This document shows, piece after piece, positions 6,314 through 14,000 of a stretch of 17,750 nucleotides of DNA. Each line of letters opens with the position of its first letter. The first letter of the stretch is position 1. The notes under the pieces were generated by a model. The model made no database searches, was not told the origin of the DNA, and saw only the letters and a list, made by a program, of their open reading frames with translations. This stretch comes from Euryarchaeota archaeon UBA220 (GTDB lineage: Archaea; Thermoplasmatota; Poseidoniia; Poseidoniales; Thalassarchaeaceae). The translations under genes were made by a program, and so were the position numbers. The stretch spans positions 1 through 17,750 of the forward strand of contig DAON01000073.1 of assembly GCA_002501885.1 (NCBI GenBank), written 5' to 3'.

Positions 6314-7825
6314 ATGCGAAATTCTAAACCCACCTTTTCCTTTAGTTTTGCATATCTAATTACAATAATTGCTATAATTTTCTTTGCCATATCTAAGTTC
6401 GGAATTTTAGCAATTATATTGGTAATTTTATCCTACCTTTTGATTAAATTCGAACATCCAAAATCAACATCCAGAATTATGGCAGATGATGCAATTCTAA
6501 TCGATATGCCTCTTTCAGGAGGAGAAGGAAAATCGGTAGTAGTAGTTGGAGGAGGAATTAGCGGCTTGTCGGCTGCAAAATTCCTAATTCAGGCAGGTTG
6601 TGATGTGACACTTTTGGAACGCAACCCAATCGTCGGAGGTAACAACACCCCTTACTTGGAAAATGGTGAACATCATGCTACTACAGTGATTGTCACTCTA
6701 CCTGCCCAGCAACCTCACTATTTACAACTCTGTAGAGAATATGGAATTGAACAAACCCCTCACGACTTTGAAGATCTCAAAGGAGCCATCGTTTTCGAGA
6801 ATCGAGAATTGAATACAAAGATGGGTTCGGGAGTTGGAGGATTTCTCAGATTTGTCTATCGAGAGGCTACTTTGAAGGAACTAATTGATGGCTTCATCAT
6901 ATTCTGGAGACTGTATCGCCAATTCAGAATTCGGCCCGAGTCTCCAAAGAGCGTGGCAGAAGTACTTGGAGATCGATTAGTCAATTCTTCCGTATTCACT
7001 CACTTCTATATGCCATGGGTGGGCATCAACACGTGGTGCAGATTTGATGACTTAGATAGGCAGCCTGCACATGTTTTCGCTTCATTTATTTTCGAGTATG
7101 CATTAACCTTCGACATTCGAGATAAGTCGGCGAAGTACAAGGAAGATCACTGGTGCGTCCTCGATGGAAGACTCATTCACAAAATGAGAGATCAATTGCT
7201 ATCCAATGAACGATACGAACAATACCTGAACACAAATGTGACAGGAATCTCTCGAACTGAGGACGGAAATATGTCAGTATTTTCAGAGAACGGTGAATCT
7301 TGGAATTGCGATTCAGTAATTGTTGCTACACAACCCATCCAGGCACTTCCAGTAATGGGAGAAGTTGCCCCCAAGAGACTGATTGATGAACTCGATAAAT
7401 GGAAGCAAATGGACTGTTATGTTATCTTACATACTGATTTTTCAGATATTGGAAATAGGCCTTGGCTACATCAAACACATGAGAATCAATCAACCGGGAA
7501 GTATTACATCACTAATACAATCAGACCTAGGATGGGCGATTTGGAAGGAAAATATTTGATTACATTCGTTTACAATACTGAGAACTATCTTGATTTTCGA
7601 GCCAACCAAATGGACGAATCATCCATAGTCAAATTGTATGAGCCTAAGCTACCTATTTTCTCATTAGAGAATTCAATCGATAGGAACACAGTTTGGCGGG
7701 AAATCGACGCACAGTGTGATGATATATTCTGGACTCAAGCATGCCGTTCCGGATTACAATACCACAACAATGGAATTGTGAGTTCGAAGCGTGTAGTTCG
7801 CAGAGTATTGGGGTTAGATTGGTAA
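6314..7825 (+). CDS. Membrane-anchored FAD-dependent oxidoreductase (amine oxidase/phytoene desaturase-like)
   Basis: A 503-residue flavoprotein. Residues 11-46 are two hydrophobic segments that would anchor it in the membrane. The FAD-binding Rossmann motif is VVVVGGGISGLSAAKFLIQAG (75-95), with acidic Glu102 in LLERNPIVGG and the GGNN (108-111) typical of the amine-oxidase/desaturase fold. The late segment SGLQYHNNGIVSS resembles the C-terminal region of COG2907-type predicted NAD/FAD-binding proteins. The substrate is unknown; lipid or isoprenoid oxidation is possible. The N-terminal coding stretch is very AT-rich (by hand count about 30% GC over 6301-6480). It ends 7 bases before the stop of the convergent ribH gene. 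A shorter start at Met56 would drop the anchor, but the first ATG gives a sensible membrane segment and is preferred. Confidence 0.82.
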   Translation: MRNSKPTFSFSFAYLITIIAIIFFAISKFGILAIILVILSYLLIKFEHPKSTSRIMADDAILIDMPLSGGEGKSVVVVGGGISGLSAAKFLIQAGCDVTLLERNPIVGGNNTPYLENGEHHATTVIVTLPAQQPHYLQLCREYGIEQTPHDFEDLKGAIVFENRELNTKMGSGVGGFLRFVYREATLKELIDGFIIFWRLYRQFRIRPESPKSVAEVLGDRLVNSSVFTHFYMPWVGINTWCRFDDLDRQPAHVFASFIFEYALTFDIRDKSAKYKEDHWCVLDGRLIHKMRDQLLSNERYEQYLNTNVTGISRTEDGNMSVFSENGESWNCDSVIVATQPIQALPVMGEVAPKRLIDELDKWKQMDCYVILHTDFSDIGNRPWLHQTHENQSTGKYYITNTIRPRMGDLEGKYLITFVYNTENYLDFRANQMDESSIVKLYEPKLPIFSLENSIDRNTVWREIDAQCDDIFWTQACRSGLQYHNNGIVSSKRVVRRVLGLDW

Positions 7826-7832
7826 GAACAAT

Positions 7833-8228
7833 TCATCCAATCATTGCTGTGACTGCACCGACAGCGGCGCGAGCATGTGGTTCTAGGCGCGGCTCGATGT
7901 GTTCCGGCTCTGCTCCTGGGCCGATTATACCGAGTCCAATGGGCTTGTTGTGAGTTATCTGAAGCTCAATCACTGCCTTGGTGACTGATTGGCCCATGAC
8001 TAGGCCATGATCAGTCTCTCCCCGCTCGATGATTCCCAAAACAACAGCACCATCTATGTCCTCTCGGTGTAGCATCCGATCTAGTGCTAAAGGTGCCTCC
8101 ATAGATCCGGGAACCCAAGCCACATCTGCGACTTCCCAGTTCTTTGATGATGCCTCATCACGGGCATATTCTAGCATTCTCTCAACCTCATTGCGGTGGA
8201 ATGAACCACATACTATACCCAACCTCAT
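7833..8228 (-). CDS. ribH: 6,7-dimethyl-8-ribityllumazine synthase
   Basis: Condenses 3,4-dihydroxy-2-butanone 4-phosphate with 5-amino-6-ribitylaminouracil to give lumazine, the penultimate step of riboflavin synthesis; family members assemble as pentamers or capsids. The 131-residue length is typical of the compact archaeal enzymes. Visible landmarks are Phe10-His11 near the N-terminus, WVPGSMEAPLAL (38-49, the usual VPGaxElP), the glycine-rich AVVLGIIERGETDHGLV (61-77) with the conserved His74 after GET, and Arg114 at the usual phosphate-binding position before a final helix (ARAAVGAVTAM). The start ATG overlaps the ribE stop by 4 bases, indicating translational coupling. It is the last gene of the rib operon and converges on the FAD oxidoreductase. 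Confidence 0.95.
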   Translation of the reverse strand: MRLGIVCGSFHRNEVERMLEYARDEASSKNWEVADVAWVPGSMEAPLALDRMLHREDIDGAVVLGIIERGETDHGLVMGQSVTKAVIELQITHNKPIGLGIIGPGAEPEHIEPRLEPHARAAVGAVTAMIG

Positions 8229-8830
8229 ACCTTGGCCTCCATGTTTCTAACTAGTGTATCTACGATAGTCTGAGTCTGTGAGTCGACCTCTATATTCACA
8301 CTCTGCCCAACTTCCTTCTGCCCTATTGTAGTTACTCTAAGGGTCTCGGGGATGATGTGAAGTCCGAAGCTACTTTCATTCACACGGCCCACGGTCAGTG
8401 ACATTCCATCTACGGCTACATACCCCTTCTCAAGAATGTAGGGGCGAGCTTGATCTGGCATGGAAATACGCAAATCTACTCCCTCTCCAACTTCGTTTCT
8501 TTCGATAATTTCAGCCGTACACATCACATGTCCTGAGAGCAGATGTCCTCCAAGCTCATCCCCCATCTTGAGAGAACGCTCGACATTGAGAACATCTCCA
8601 GTTGATCTGTCGGCCAAAGTAGTCCTCTCCAGAGTCTCTTGGATGGCATCAAATCCAATCTGCCCCGAATCGATTTCTACAACAGTCATGCATACGCCAT
8701 CCAATGCCACACTTGCACCGATTTCTAGACCATCTTCAAAACCAGTCAAATCGACAGTGAAAGAGCGAATTCCATCTCCCTCGTCTATATTGACAATTGG
8801 TGCCTTGCCGGCTACAATACCAGTGTACAT
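8225..8830 (-). CDS. ribE: Riboflavin synthase, bacterial-type two-domain (alpha subunit)
   Basis: Dismutates two lumazine molecules to riboflavin and the pyrimidine precursor. The 201 residues hold two lumazine-binding barrels, at about 1-96 and 97-190. Matches to the bacterial family are MYTGIV at the start, SVALDGVCMTVV with Cys47, RTTL (69-72), GGHLLSGHVM (94-103) with His101, KGYVAVDGMSLTVG (135-148) and IPETLRVTTIG followed by VGQSVNIEVD. This is not the lumazine-synthase-like riboflavin synthase (RibC) of methanogens; haloarchaea use the bacterial type. Several usually constant positions differ: Phe2 is Tyr, the Asp of GHVD is Met103 and the His of IPHT is Glu162. It starts 1 base after the ribL stop and overlaps ribH. 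Older literature also calls this gene ribC or ribB depending on species. Confidence 0.94.
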   Translation of the reverse strand: MYTGIVAGKAPIVNIDEGDGIRSFTVDLTGFEDGLEIGASVALDGVCMTVVEIDSGQIGFDAIQETLERTTLADRSTGDVLNVERSLKMGDELGGHLLSGHVMCTAEIIERNEVGEGVDLRISMPDQARPYILEKGYVAVDGMSLTVGRVNESSFGLHIIPETLRVTTIGQKEVGQSVNIEVDSQTQTIVDTLVRNMEAKV

Positions 8831-8831
8831 C

Positions 8832-9290
8832 CTAGTCCTCCTCGTAAGGTCCGCCTTCGTTACTAGGCCACAGGTCTAGGATTCTGGCGATGATTTTACG
8901 AGTACCGTCGAGGTCATCCGAGAGACCTTCAACTCTGACAACCTCGATGTGTGAGTGGCCATGCCCATCTAATCCCTCTCTGATTGCATCTACAGAGTGT
9001 TTCTGGTCATAGCCTAGAGCGATAATATCAGGCTTTACCACATCGAGAATATCGAATATCGGCGAGGTAGGAGGATTGCCGACCATAGCTGTATCAACGG
9101 GCTTGAGCCCCGATACCATTCTGCATCTGAGTTCATGCGAGGTAATCGGTTCGTGCTTCTGCTTCCTGACAGTATCGTCGTGAGCAACGACAACCACCAG
9201 TTCGTCCCCAAGGCGCTTTGCTTGCTCAACATAGTGCAAGTGTCCCGCGTGCAGAAGGTCGAATACACCTACTGCCATCACTCGTGCCAT
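8832..9290 (-). CDS. ribL: Archaeal FAD synthetase (FMN adenylyltransferase)
   Basis: A cytidylyltransferase-fold nucleotidyltransferase that adenylates FMN to FAD. The 152-residue protein has the N-terminal GVFDLLHAGHLHYVEQAKRLG with the HxGH motif at His14-Ala-Gly-His17, then VVVVAHDDTVRK, the IIALGYDQ segment near 89-96, and a late DGTRKI replacing the ISSTRI-like motif of relatives. The fold alone also fits glycerol-3-phosphate or phosphocholine cytidylyltransferases. The assignment to RibL rests on its place between ribB and ribE, with 27 bases to ribB and 1 base to ribE, and on its likeness to the archaeal single-function enzyme described from Methanocaldococcus. Bacterial bifunctional RibF is absent here. 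The riboflavin kinase that would feed it is not in the window. Confidence 0.9.
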   Translation of the reverse strand: MARVMAVGVFDLLHAGHLHYVEQAKRLGDELVVVVAHDDTVRKQKHEPITSHELRCRMVSGLKPVDTAMVGNPPTSPIFDILDVVKPDIIALGYDQKHSVDAIREGLDGHGHSHIEVVRVEGLSDDLDGTRKIIARILDLWPSNEGGPYEED

Positions 9291-9317
9291 AACTCAACCA
9301 GTCCCAATCTATCTTCT

Positions 9318-10049
9318 CTACTCTTCGATTCCCATGGCTTCGAGGATTTCTCCTCCTGTAATCATCGGAATACCATGCTTCTCAGCATATTCTCTCGCCG
9401 CATCAACTGAAAGCGCACCATCTCCATCTGGCTCCAACATCTCTGCCCCAATCGTGCAAGGGGGTCGTCCAGAAAGTCTAGCAATGGCTACTGCAAGTTC
9501 TGTGTGTCCTTGACGAGATCTCAGCCCCATAGGGGACTCTCTGCAGACAGGAATGTGCCCAGGCGTTCGAAACTCCGCTCCTAGAGCTGCACGAGCATCC
9601 TTTCCTCTAGATTCCTTAGCGAGCAACTCTTGAGCCAACTCTCCAAACCTCCTAGTAGTTAGGGACCTATCTCTATCAGTAATACCTGTGTATGTCTCCC
9701 GATGATTCAGTGAGAGTGTGAATGCCGATCTGTTGTCATATTGCAAGTCGTCAGTAATCAACTCCCCGAGTACGGGATTCTCTTCGACTAACGCAGGATG
9801 AGTGTGAATATCTTGTAGCCAAGGTAGGCCAAACATCTCTCCGATTTCGTCCCCAATCGCTAGGAATAGCAAGCCACCACAATCGTTGCGCAAAGTCCTC
9901 ATGACCAAAGGGGTCGCAGCATCCGCTGGCCATAGGAGATCAGTTTCTCGTTCTCTGAAATCGGAATCAAAAACCATCACTGGATCGCCCGCCGCGAAGG
10001 CGGCAATGGCACGCTCGACCGCCGAACCCATGCTTACCGGAGGGGCCAT
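9318..10049 (-). CDS. ribB: 3,4-dihydroxy-2-butanone 4-phosphate synthase, archaeal type
   Basis: Converts ribulose 5-phosphate to 3,4-dihydroxy-2-butanone 4-phosphate and formate, supplying the four-carbon unit for lumazine. The 243-residue protein lacks the GTP cyclohydrolase II domain of bacterial RibBA. Landmarks are the acidic loop RERETDLL (32-39, usually REnEGDL), NDCGGLLFLAIG (55-66), SAFTLSLNHRETYTGITDRDRSLTTR (108-133), RTPGHIPV (161-168) and RQGHTELAVAIARLSGRPP (179-197), ending in the archaeal-style EML..DG.ALS..AA.EYA segment. N34 and G36 of the usual acidic loop are Arg and Thr here. The start is the ATG at 10049; Met7 is a possible later start. It is the first gene of the rib operon and diverges from the sugar kinase gene across 64 bases. 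Confidence 0.95.
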   Translation of the reverse strand: MAPPVSMGSAVERAIAAFAAGDPVMVFDSDFRERETDLLWPADAATPLVMRTLRNDCGGLLFLAIGDEIGEMFGLPWLQDIHTHPALVEENPVLGELITDDLQYDNRSAFTLSLNHRETYTGITDRDRSLTTRRFGELAQELLAKESRGKDARAALGAEFRTPGHIPVCRESPMGLRSRQGHTELAVAIARLSGRPPCTIGAEMLEPDGDGALSVDAAREYAEKHGIPMITGGEILEAMGIEE

Positions 10050-10063
10050 TCATACCCGTTCTT

Positions 10064-10080
10064 TTCGGTCGTAGACCGAA
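10064..10080. promoter_or_regulatory. Perfect inverted repeat between ribB and the sugar kinase gene (possible operator)
   Basis: TTCGGTC (10064-10070), a 3-base GTA spacer and GACCGAA (10074-10080) form a perfect 7-base dyad. It lies 14 bases upstream of the ribB start and 33 bases upstream of the kinase start, the only non-coding DNA between two divergent genes. This position suits an operator controlling the rib operon, the kinase or both. A regulator such as an RbkR-type protein is conceivable but not shown; no TATA-like box stands out in this GC-rich gap. Confidence 0.4.
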
Positions 10081-10113
10081 TCCTTCTCATGCGTCGCTCT
10101 ACCGCGATGTCTG

Positions 10114-10983
10114 ATGACGGAGCGAATCGAGGTCGTGGTACCTGTCAGAGTTGACCTTGCTGGAGGGTGGACCGATGTACAGCCTTACTCAGGAGATCAT
10201 GGCGGTGAAGTCGTCAATTTTGCCATTAACAGATACATTCGCAGCATCATGGAAAAGGACGATGATGGAAGAATCAGAGTAGAGTACAGTAGTGACATGC
10301 CAACAGGCTCAGGCCTAGGTACCAGCGGGGCCATGAATGTCGGATTAATCGCAACCATAGCTGGAGGCGGAAAGAGTCCCGAAGATATTGCTGAACTAGC
10401 CTTCCAATTCGAGGCGCTACTAGAGAATAAGGGAGGCAGACAAGACCAGTGGGCAGCGGCCAGAGGGGGCTTCAATCACCTTCTGTTCTTAGGAGATGAA
10501 GTTGAGGAGATACCTTTCGAACCGATGAAGTCCTCTAGGAATTGGCTTCGTAAGCACTTTGTGATAGCATATACAGGCATTGGACACAAGTCCGGAGATC
10601 TCCATTCCAGAGTCTGGGAGAGATACCAAGAGGGCGACGAGGAAGTTCTCTCTGGCCTACATATCATTCGAGGTGCTGCCAGAACCATGGCAGATGGACT
10701 GCAGAGAGATCGCAGAGAACTAGTCGTTAAGGCTCTAAACGATGTCTGTGAGGGGGTTGATCTCATTGACAGGACCATTCATGATCCATTCAGAGAAGTT
10801 GTCGAGGGCCTGAAAGAATCCGGCTCAGTCGTTGCATGGAAAGCACTTGGTGCTGGAGGAGGCGGTTCTGTCGGTCTTCTATGTTCTCCAATGGGTCGCA
10901 GTGATACGATTTCCGTAGTTGAAGAAGCAGGTTGGGAAGTCATGGAATGGGACTATGATGAGATTGGTATGCAAGTAAACTGA
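10114..10983 (+). CDS. GHMP-family sugar kinase (HddA/fucokinase-like)
   Basis: A 289-residue kinase of the galactokinase-homoserine kinase-mevalonate kinase-phosphomevalonate kinase family. The N-terminal PVRVDLAGGWTDVQPY (10-25) and GGEVVNFAINRYI (30-42) match the branch that phosphorylates heptose 7-phosphate or fucose. The phosphate-binding loop is PTGSGLGTSGAMN (63-75), the GGRQDQWAAARGGFN segment (107-121) is the usual GGkQDqyaaafGGfN, and the C-terminal glycine-rich motif is GAGGGGSVGLL (246-256). Its likely role is nucleotide-sugar precursor synthesis for surface glycans, but the exact sugar cannot be told; no ADP-heptose or GDP-fucose partner gene is nearby. It diverges from ribB and is followed after 50 bases by the protease-transporter gene on the same strand. 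Upstream ATGs at 10089 and 10107 are out of frame, which supports the start used. Confidence 0.87.
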   Translation: MTERIEVVVPVRVDLAGGWTDVQPYSGDHGGEVVNFAINRYIRSIMEKDDDGRIRVEYSSDMPTGSGLGTSGAMNVGLIATIAGGGKSPEDIAELAFQFEALLENKGGRQDQWAAARGGFNHLLFLGDEVEEIPFEPMKSSRNWLRKHFVIAYTGIGHKSGDLHSRVWERYQEGDEEVLSGLHIIRGAARTMADGLQRDRRELVVKALNDVCEGVDLIDRTIHDPFREVVEGLKESGSVVAWKALGAGGGGSVGLLCSPMGRSDTISVVEEAGWEVMEWDYDEIGMQVN

Positions 10984-11023
10984 CGACAGACTCCATCCTA
11001 AGCCTCAAACACCCCTTCACTTT

Positions 11024-11044
11024 CGTCCTACCCATGGTAGGACG
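11024..11044 (+). promoter_or_regulatory. Perfect 9-base inverted repeat spanning the start codon of the protease-transporter gene
   Basis: CGTCCTACC (11024-11032), a 3-base CAT spacer and GGTAGGACG (11036-11044) form a perfect dyad. The ATG at 11034-11036 straddles the spacer and the first base of the right arm, so a hairpin in the mRNA would present the start codon in or next to a tight loop. It may act as a DNA operator, as an mRNA structure governing initiation, or be a coincidence of the coding start. Confidence 0.45.
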
Positions 11045-14000
11045 CCGAGCAGCACTTGCAACAGCAATCGCGCTGTTATTCCTAATTCCTCTTGCTTCGT
11101 CTACAATCGTCGCAGAGAGAGAAGCCGGAGGATTCGATGCCGATGGAAATTGGATATCCTCGGTTGAGCATGATGTACATCCTAACTGGTGGCTTTACTG
11201 GAGTCGTGATAAGGATGGGAACGAGCTTGATGATAGGCTCGAGTGGCTGCTTGAACAGCCTGCCGAGATACAGCAAGACTGGTGGAAGAGAGCCCCCTCA
11301 GGGAGTGCTAGAATTTTCGTCGATTACAACCACCATCCTACAGATGCAGACATCGCAGCATTAGAGGAATTGGGAGTAGAAGTCACCTTCCGTTTCACTT
11401 ACCTTGACACGATCTCAGCCACAGCCCCATTCGAATCTATTCTCGACCCCGATGCTATCCGCTCACTTCCCGGAGTCGTGATGGTCGAAGACCTAGGCCT
11501 AGCCGAGCCAAATATGCACGAAGCAGTCCCGAACATGGGGGTTGATGCAGTTTGGCAGGACCTTGGTCTCGACGGTACCGGTTCTGTAATTGCAATCCTC
11601 GACACCGGAGTTCGAGGTGATCACGAAGGACTCAATGACATGGATGACGACCCATTCACTTGCATCGATGACCCCCCAGATCCTCTGGACCCCAATCCAC
11701 AACCAATTCCGGCAGACTGTGACCCTAAGGTCATCGCATTCTACGATGCAGTCTTTACCGACGAAGAACATGACCCCTCAGAATCATTCGATTCTGGAAC
11801 ACATGGTACCCATGTCGCTGGAATTGCAGCCGGTAGTGGTGGCGGCCAGACTGACCCAACCACCGGACTAAGGTATGTTGGAGCGGCACCCGGAGCCTGG
11901 CTAATCAACATCCTAGCATGTTGTGATGGAGACATAGAGGATGTCATGCAAGGTGCTCAGTGGGCTATTGACAACAAGGATGTTCACAACATAGACATCG
12001 TTACTTCTTCACTTGGAGAACAGCAGTTTGAGATTCACTTCGATAACGATGGCAACTCTGCTTGGAGCCGTCAGATGGACATGGTCGTGGAGGCTGGCAT
12101 CATCACAACACTATCTGCTGGCAACGAATTTGGCGGTGCAACCTTCGCCGGATGTAACACAATTGACAGCCCCGGCGATGCTAGGTTACCTGTCACAGTT
12201 GCAAGTCTGGACAAGGATCTTGGGTTGGCCATCTACAGCAGTCGTGGTTACACATCAGACATGAGGGTCAAGCCGGATGTTGCTACCATAGGTTCCAGCA
12301 TAATGGCGCCCGACGCTGCTACTCAGGATGGCTATACGAGTAAGTCAGGGACTAGTATGGCCACTCCTCTTATGGCAGGTATAGCGGCACTGATGGTTCA
12401 GGCAAATCCTGACATCACACCAACCGAATTCAAGGATATCATTGCTGCCCACTCGATAGAAAGGGAAATTGTACTACTTGATGATCCTGGCTTCAACGAT
12501 TGCAGCCTTCTCGAAACTCGCCCCGATAACGAGTTTGGCTACGGACAAGCCGACCCCGTAGCTTTCGTAGAGGCAGCGGGCAGTATAGACCGCTCTCTGA
12601 ATGTGACCATGGACATAGAGACACTACAGGAAGTCGGCAATGAGAGCTACATCTCAGGAACTGCTTCAGGCGGCGCCCCTGGGATGGGGGTCGTCGAGGT
12701 AAAGGTAGGCGGAGGTGAATGGAAGGGAGCTGCGGATCTGTCGAAGAATGGCGACTGGTCGACTTGGAGAGTCAAACTCGACCCACACACTGAGTCCGGC
12801 AATTCAACAGTGTATGCCAGACTTGTTGTCTCCGAAGATAGCATCTCTCCGATTGATGCGCGAAGAGTAGTCTTGATTGATGGCCAATCGGCTTCAGGAG
12901 GGATTGAAGGTCTAACTTCACTCGGCTCCTGGGTCTTCTTCATTCCATTCGCTCTAGCATTAGCATTGCTAGCATTCATCATGACAACTGAGAGATGGGA
13001 CAGAAAGTTCTCGGATGTAATTGCAAAATCAGTTTCTATTGATTCCGACACAGAATTGGATACGGGCGGAGGGATTTTGAATCGTATTAGGGATGGAATA
13101 ATCGCATTCTTTAGCACATTCGGCTCATTCATACGCGGTCTCCGTAACGGAGAGGCACTGACTGAGAACAAGGCATCGAGAACTATTGCTCTGTGTATTC
13201 TCTATGTCGCACAGGGCCTGCCTTCTGGTTTCGCCAATGTGGCATTCGTAGCTTTCCTTGTAACCAATGGCGTAGAGGTCGAGCAGATTGCCTTACTATT
13301 CGCTACTGTCTACCTGCCTTGGACATTCAAGTTCATTTGGGGCCCTGTAATTGACATGGTCACTTTCCCTAAGTACGGAGTTAGAAGACCTTGGGTACTG
13401 TTTGCTGAGACAGGAATGATAATTTCTCTTGCAGCCTTATTGATGGTACCTGATCTAGTTGCTTCACTTCAACTCGCTACAATTCTATTGTTTATCCACA
13501 ACCTATTCTCATCATTACAGGATGTAAGCGTAGACGCTCTGGCAGTGGATATTCTTGAGCCAGATGAGGTTGCGACGGTCAATGGACTGATGTTCGCTTC
13601 CAAGCGAGGAGGAGTTATTTTCGGAGGAGCAGTACTTGGGATGCTAGTCGTCCCATATGGAATCAAGTCTGCAATTATGGTCCAATTACCACTACTGGTA
13701 CTGATTATGCTGGTCCCCCTCTTCCTTCGTGAGAGGCCGAGTAACAGCCTGTTCCCATGGAGCAAGAAGTCTGAACATGCTGAGGACTCTCAACCAGTTG
13801 AAGAGGAAATTGTCGAAGCCGAAGAGGTTCTGCCTTGGGAATCCGACCATCCTGAAGAATTCACTCAGGCTCGCTGGGTTGCTACTAATCTCTACGAGAA
13901 TAAGATCTCACCTGTAGCACTGATTTTGTGGCTCAGTATCGGTTCACTTCTGCTTTGGGGTGCATTCGCTATAATCCACCAGTTGACTAATACTTACACC

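Noticed and set aside
12647..13171. A 174-codon minus-strand frame inside the protease-transporter gene
   Set aside because: It lies opposite the Ig-like and linker part of a continuous real gene, is Pro/Ser-rich and shows no conserved motif.
12900..13200. Possibility that the protease and transporter are two genes
   Set aside because: The frame is continuous, with no stop. The first membrane segment and linker are in frame with both halves, and no ribosome-binding site and signal-like start were seen at the junction. Assembly error cannot be fully excluded from one sequence.
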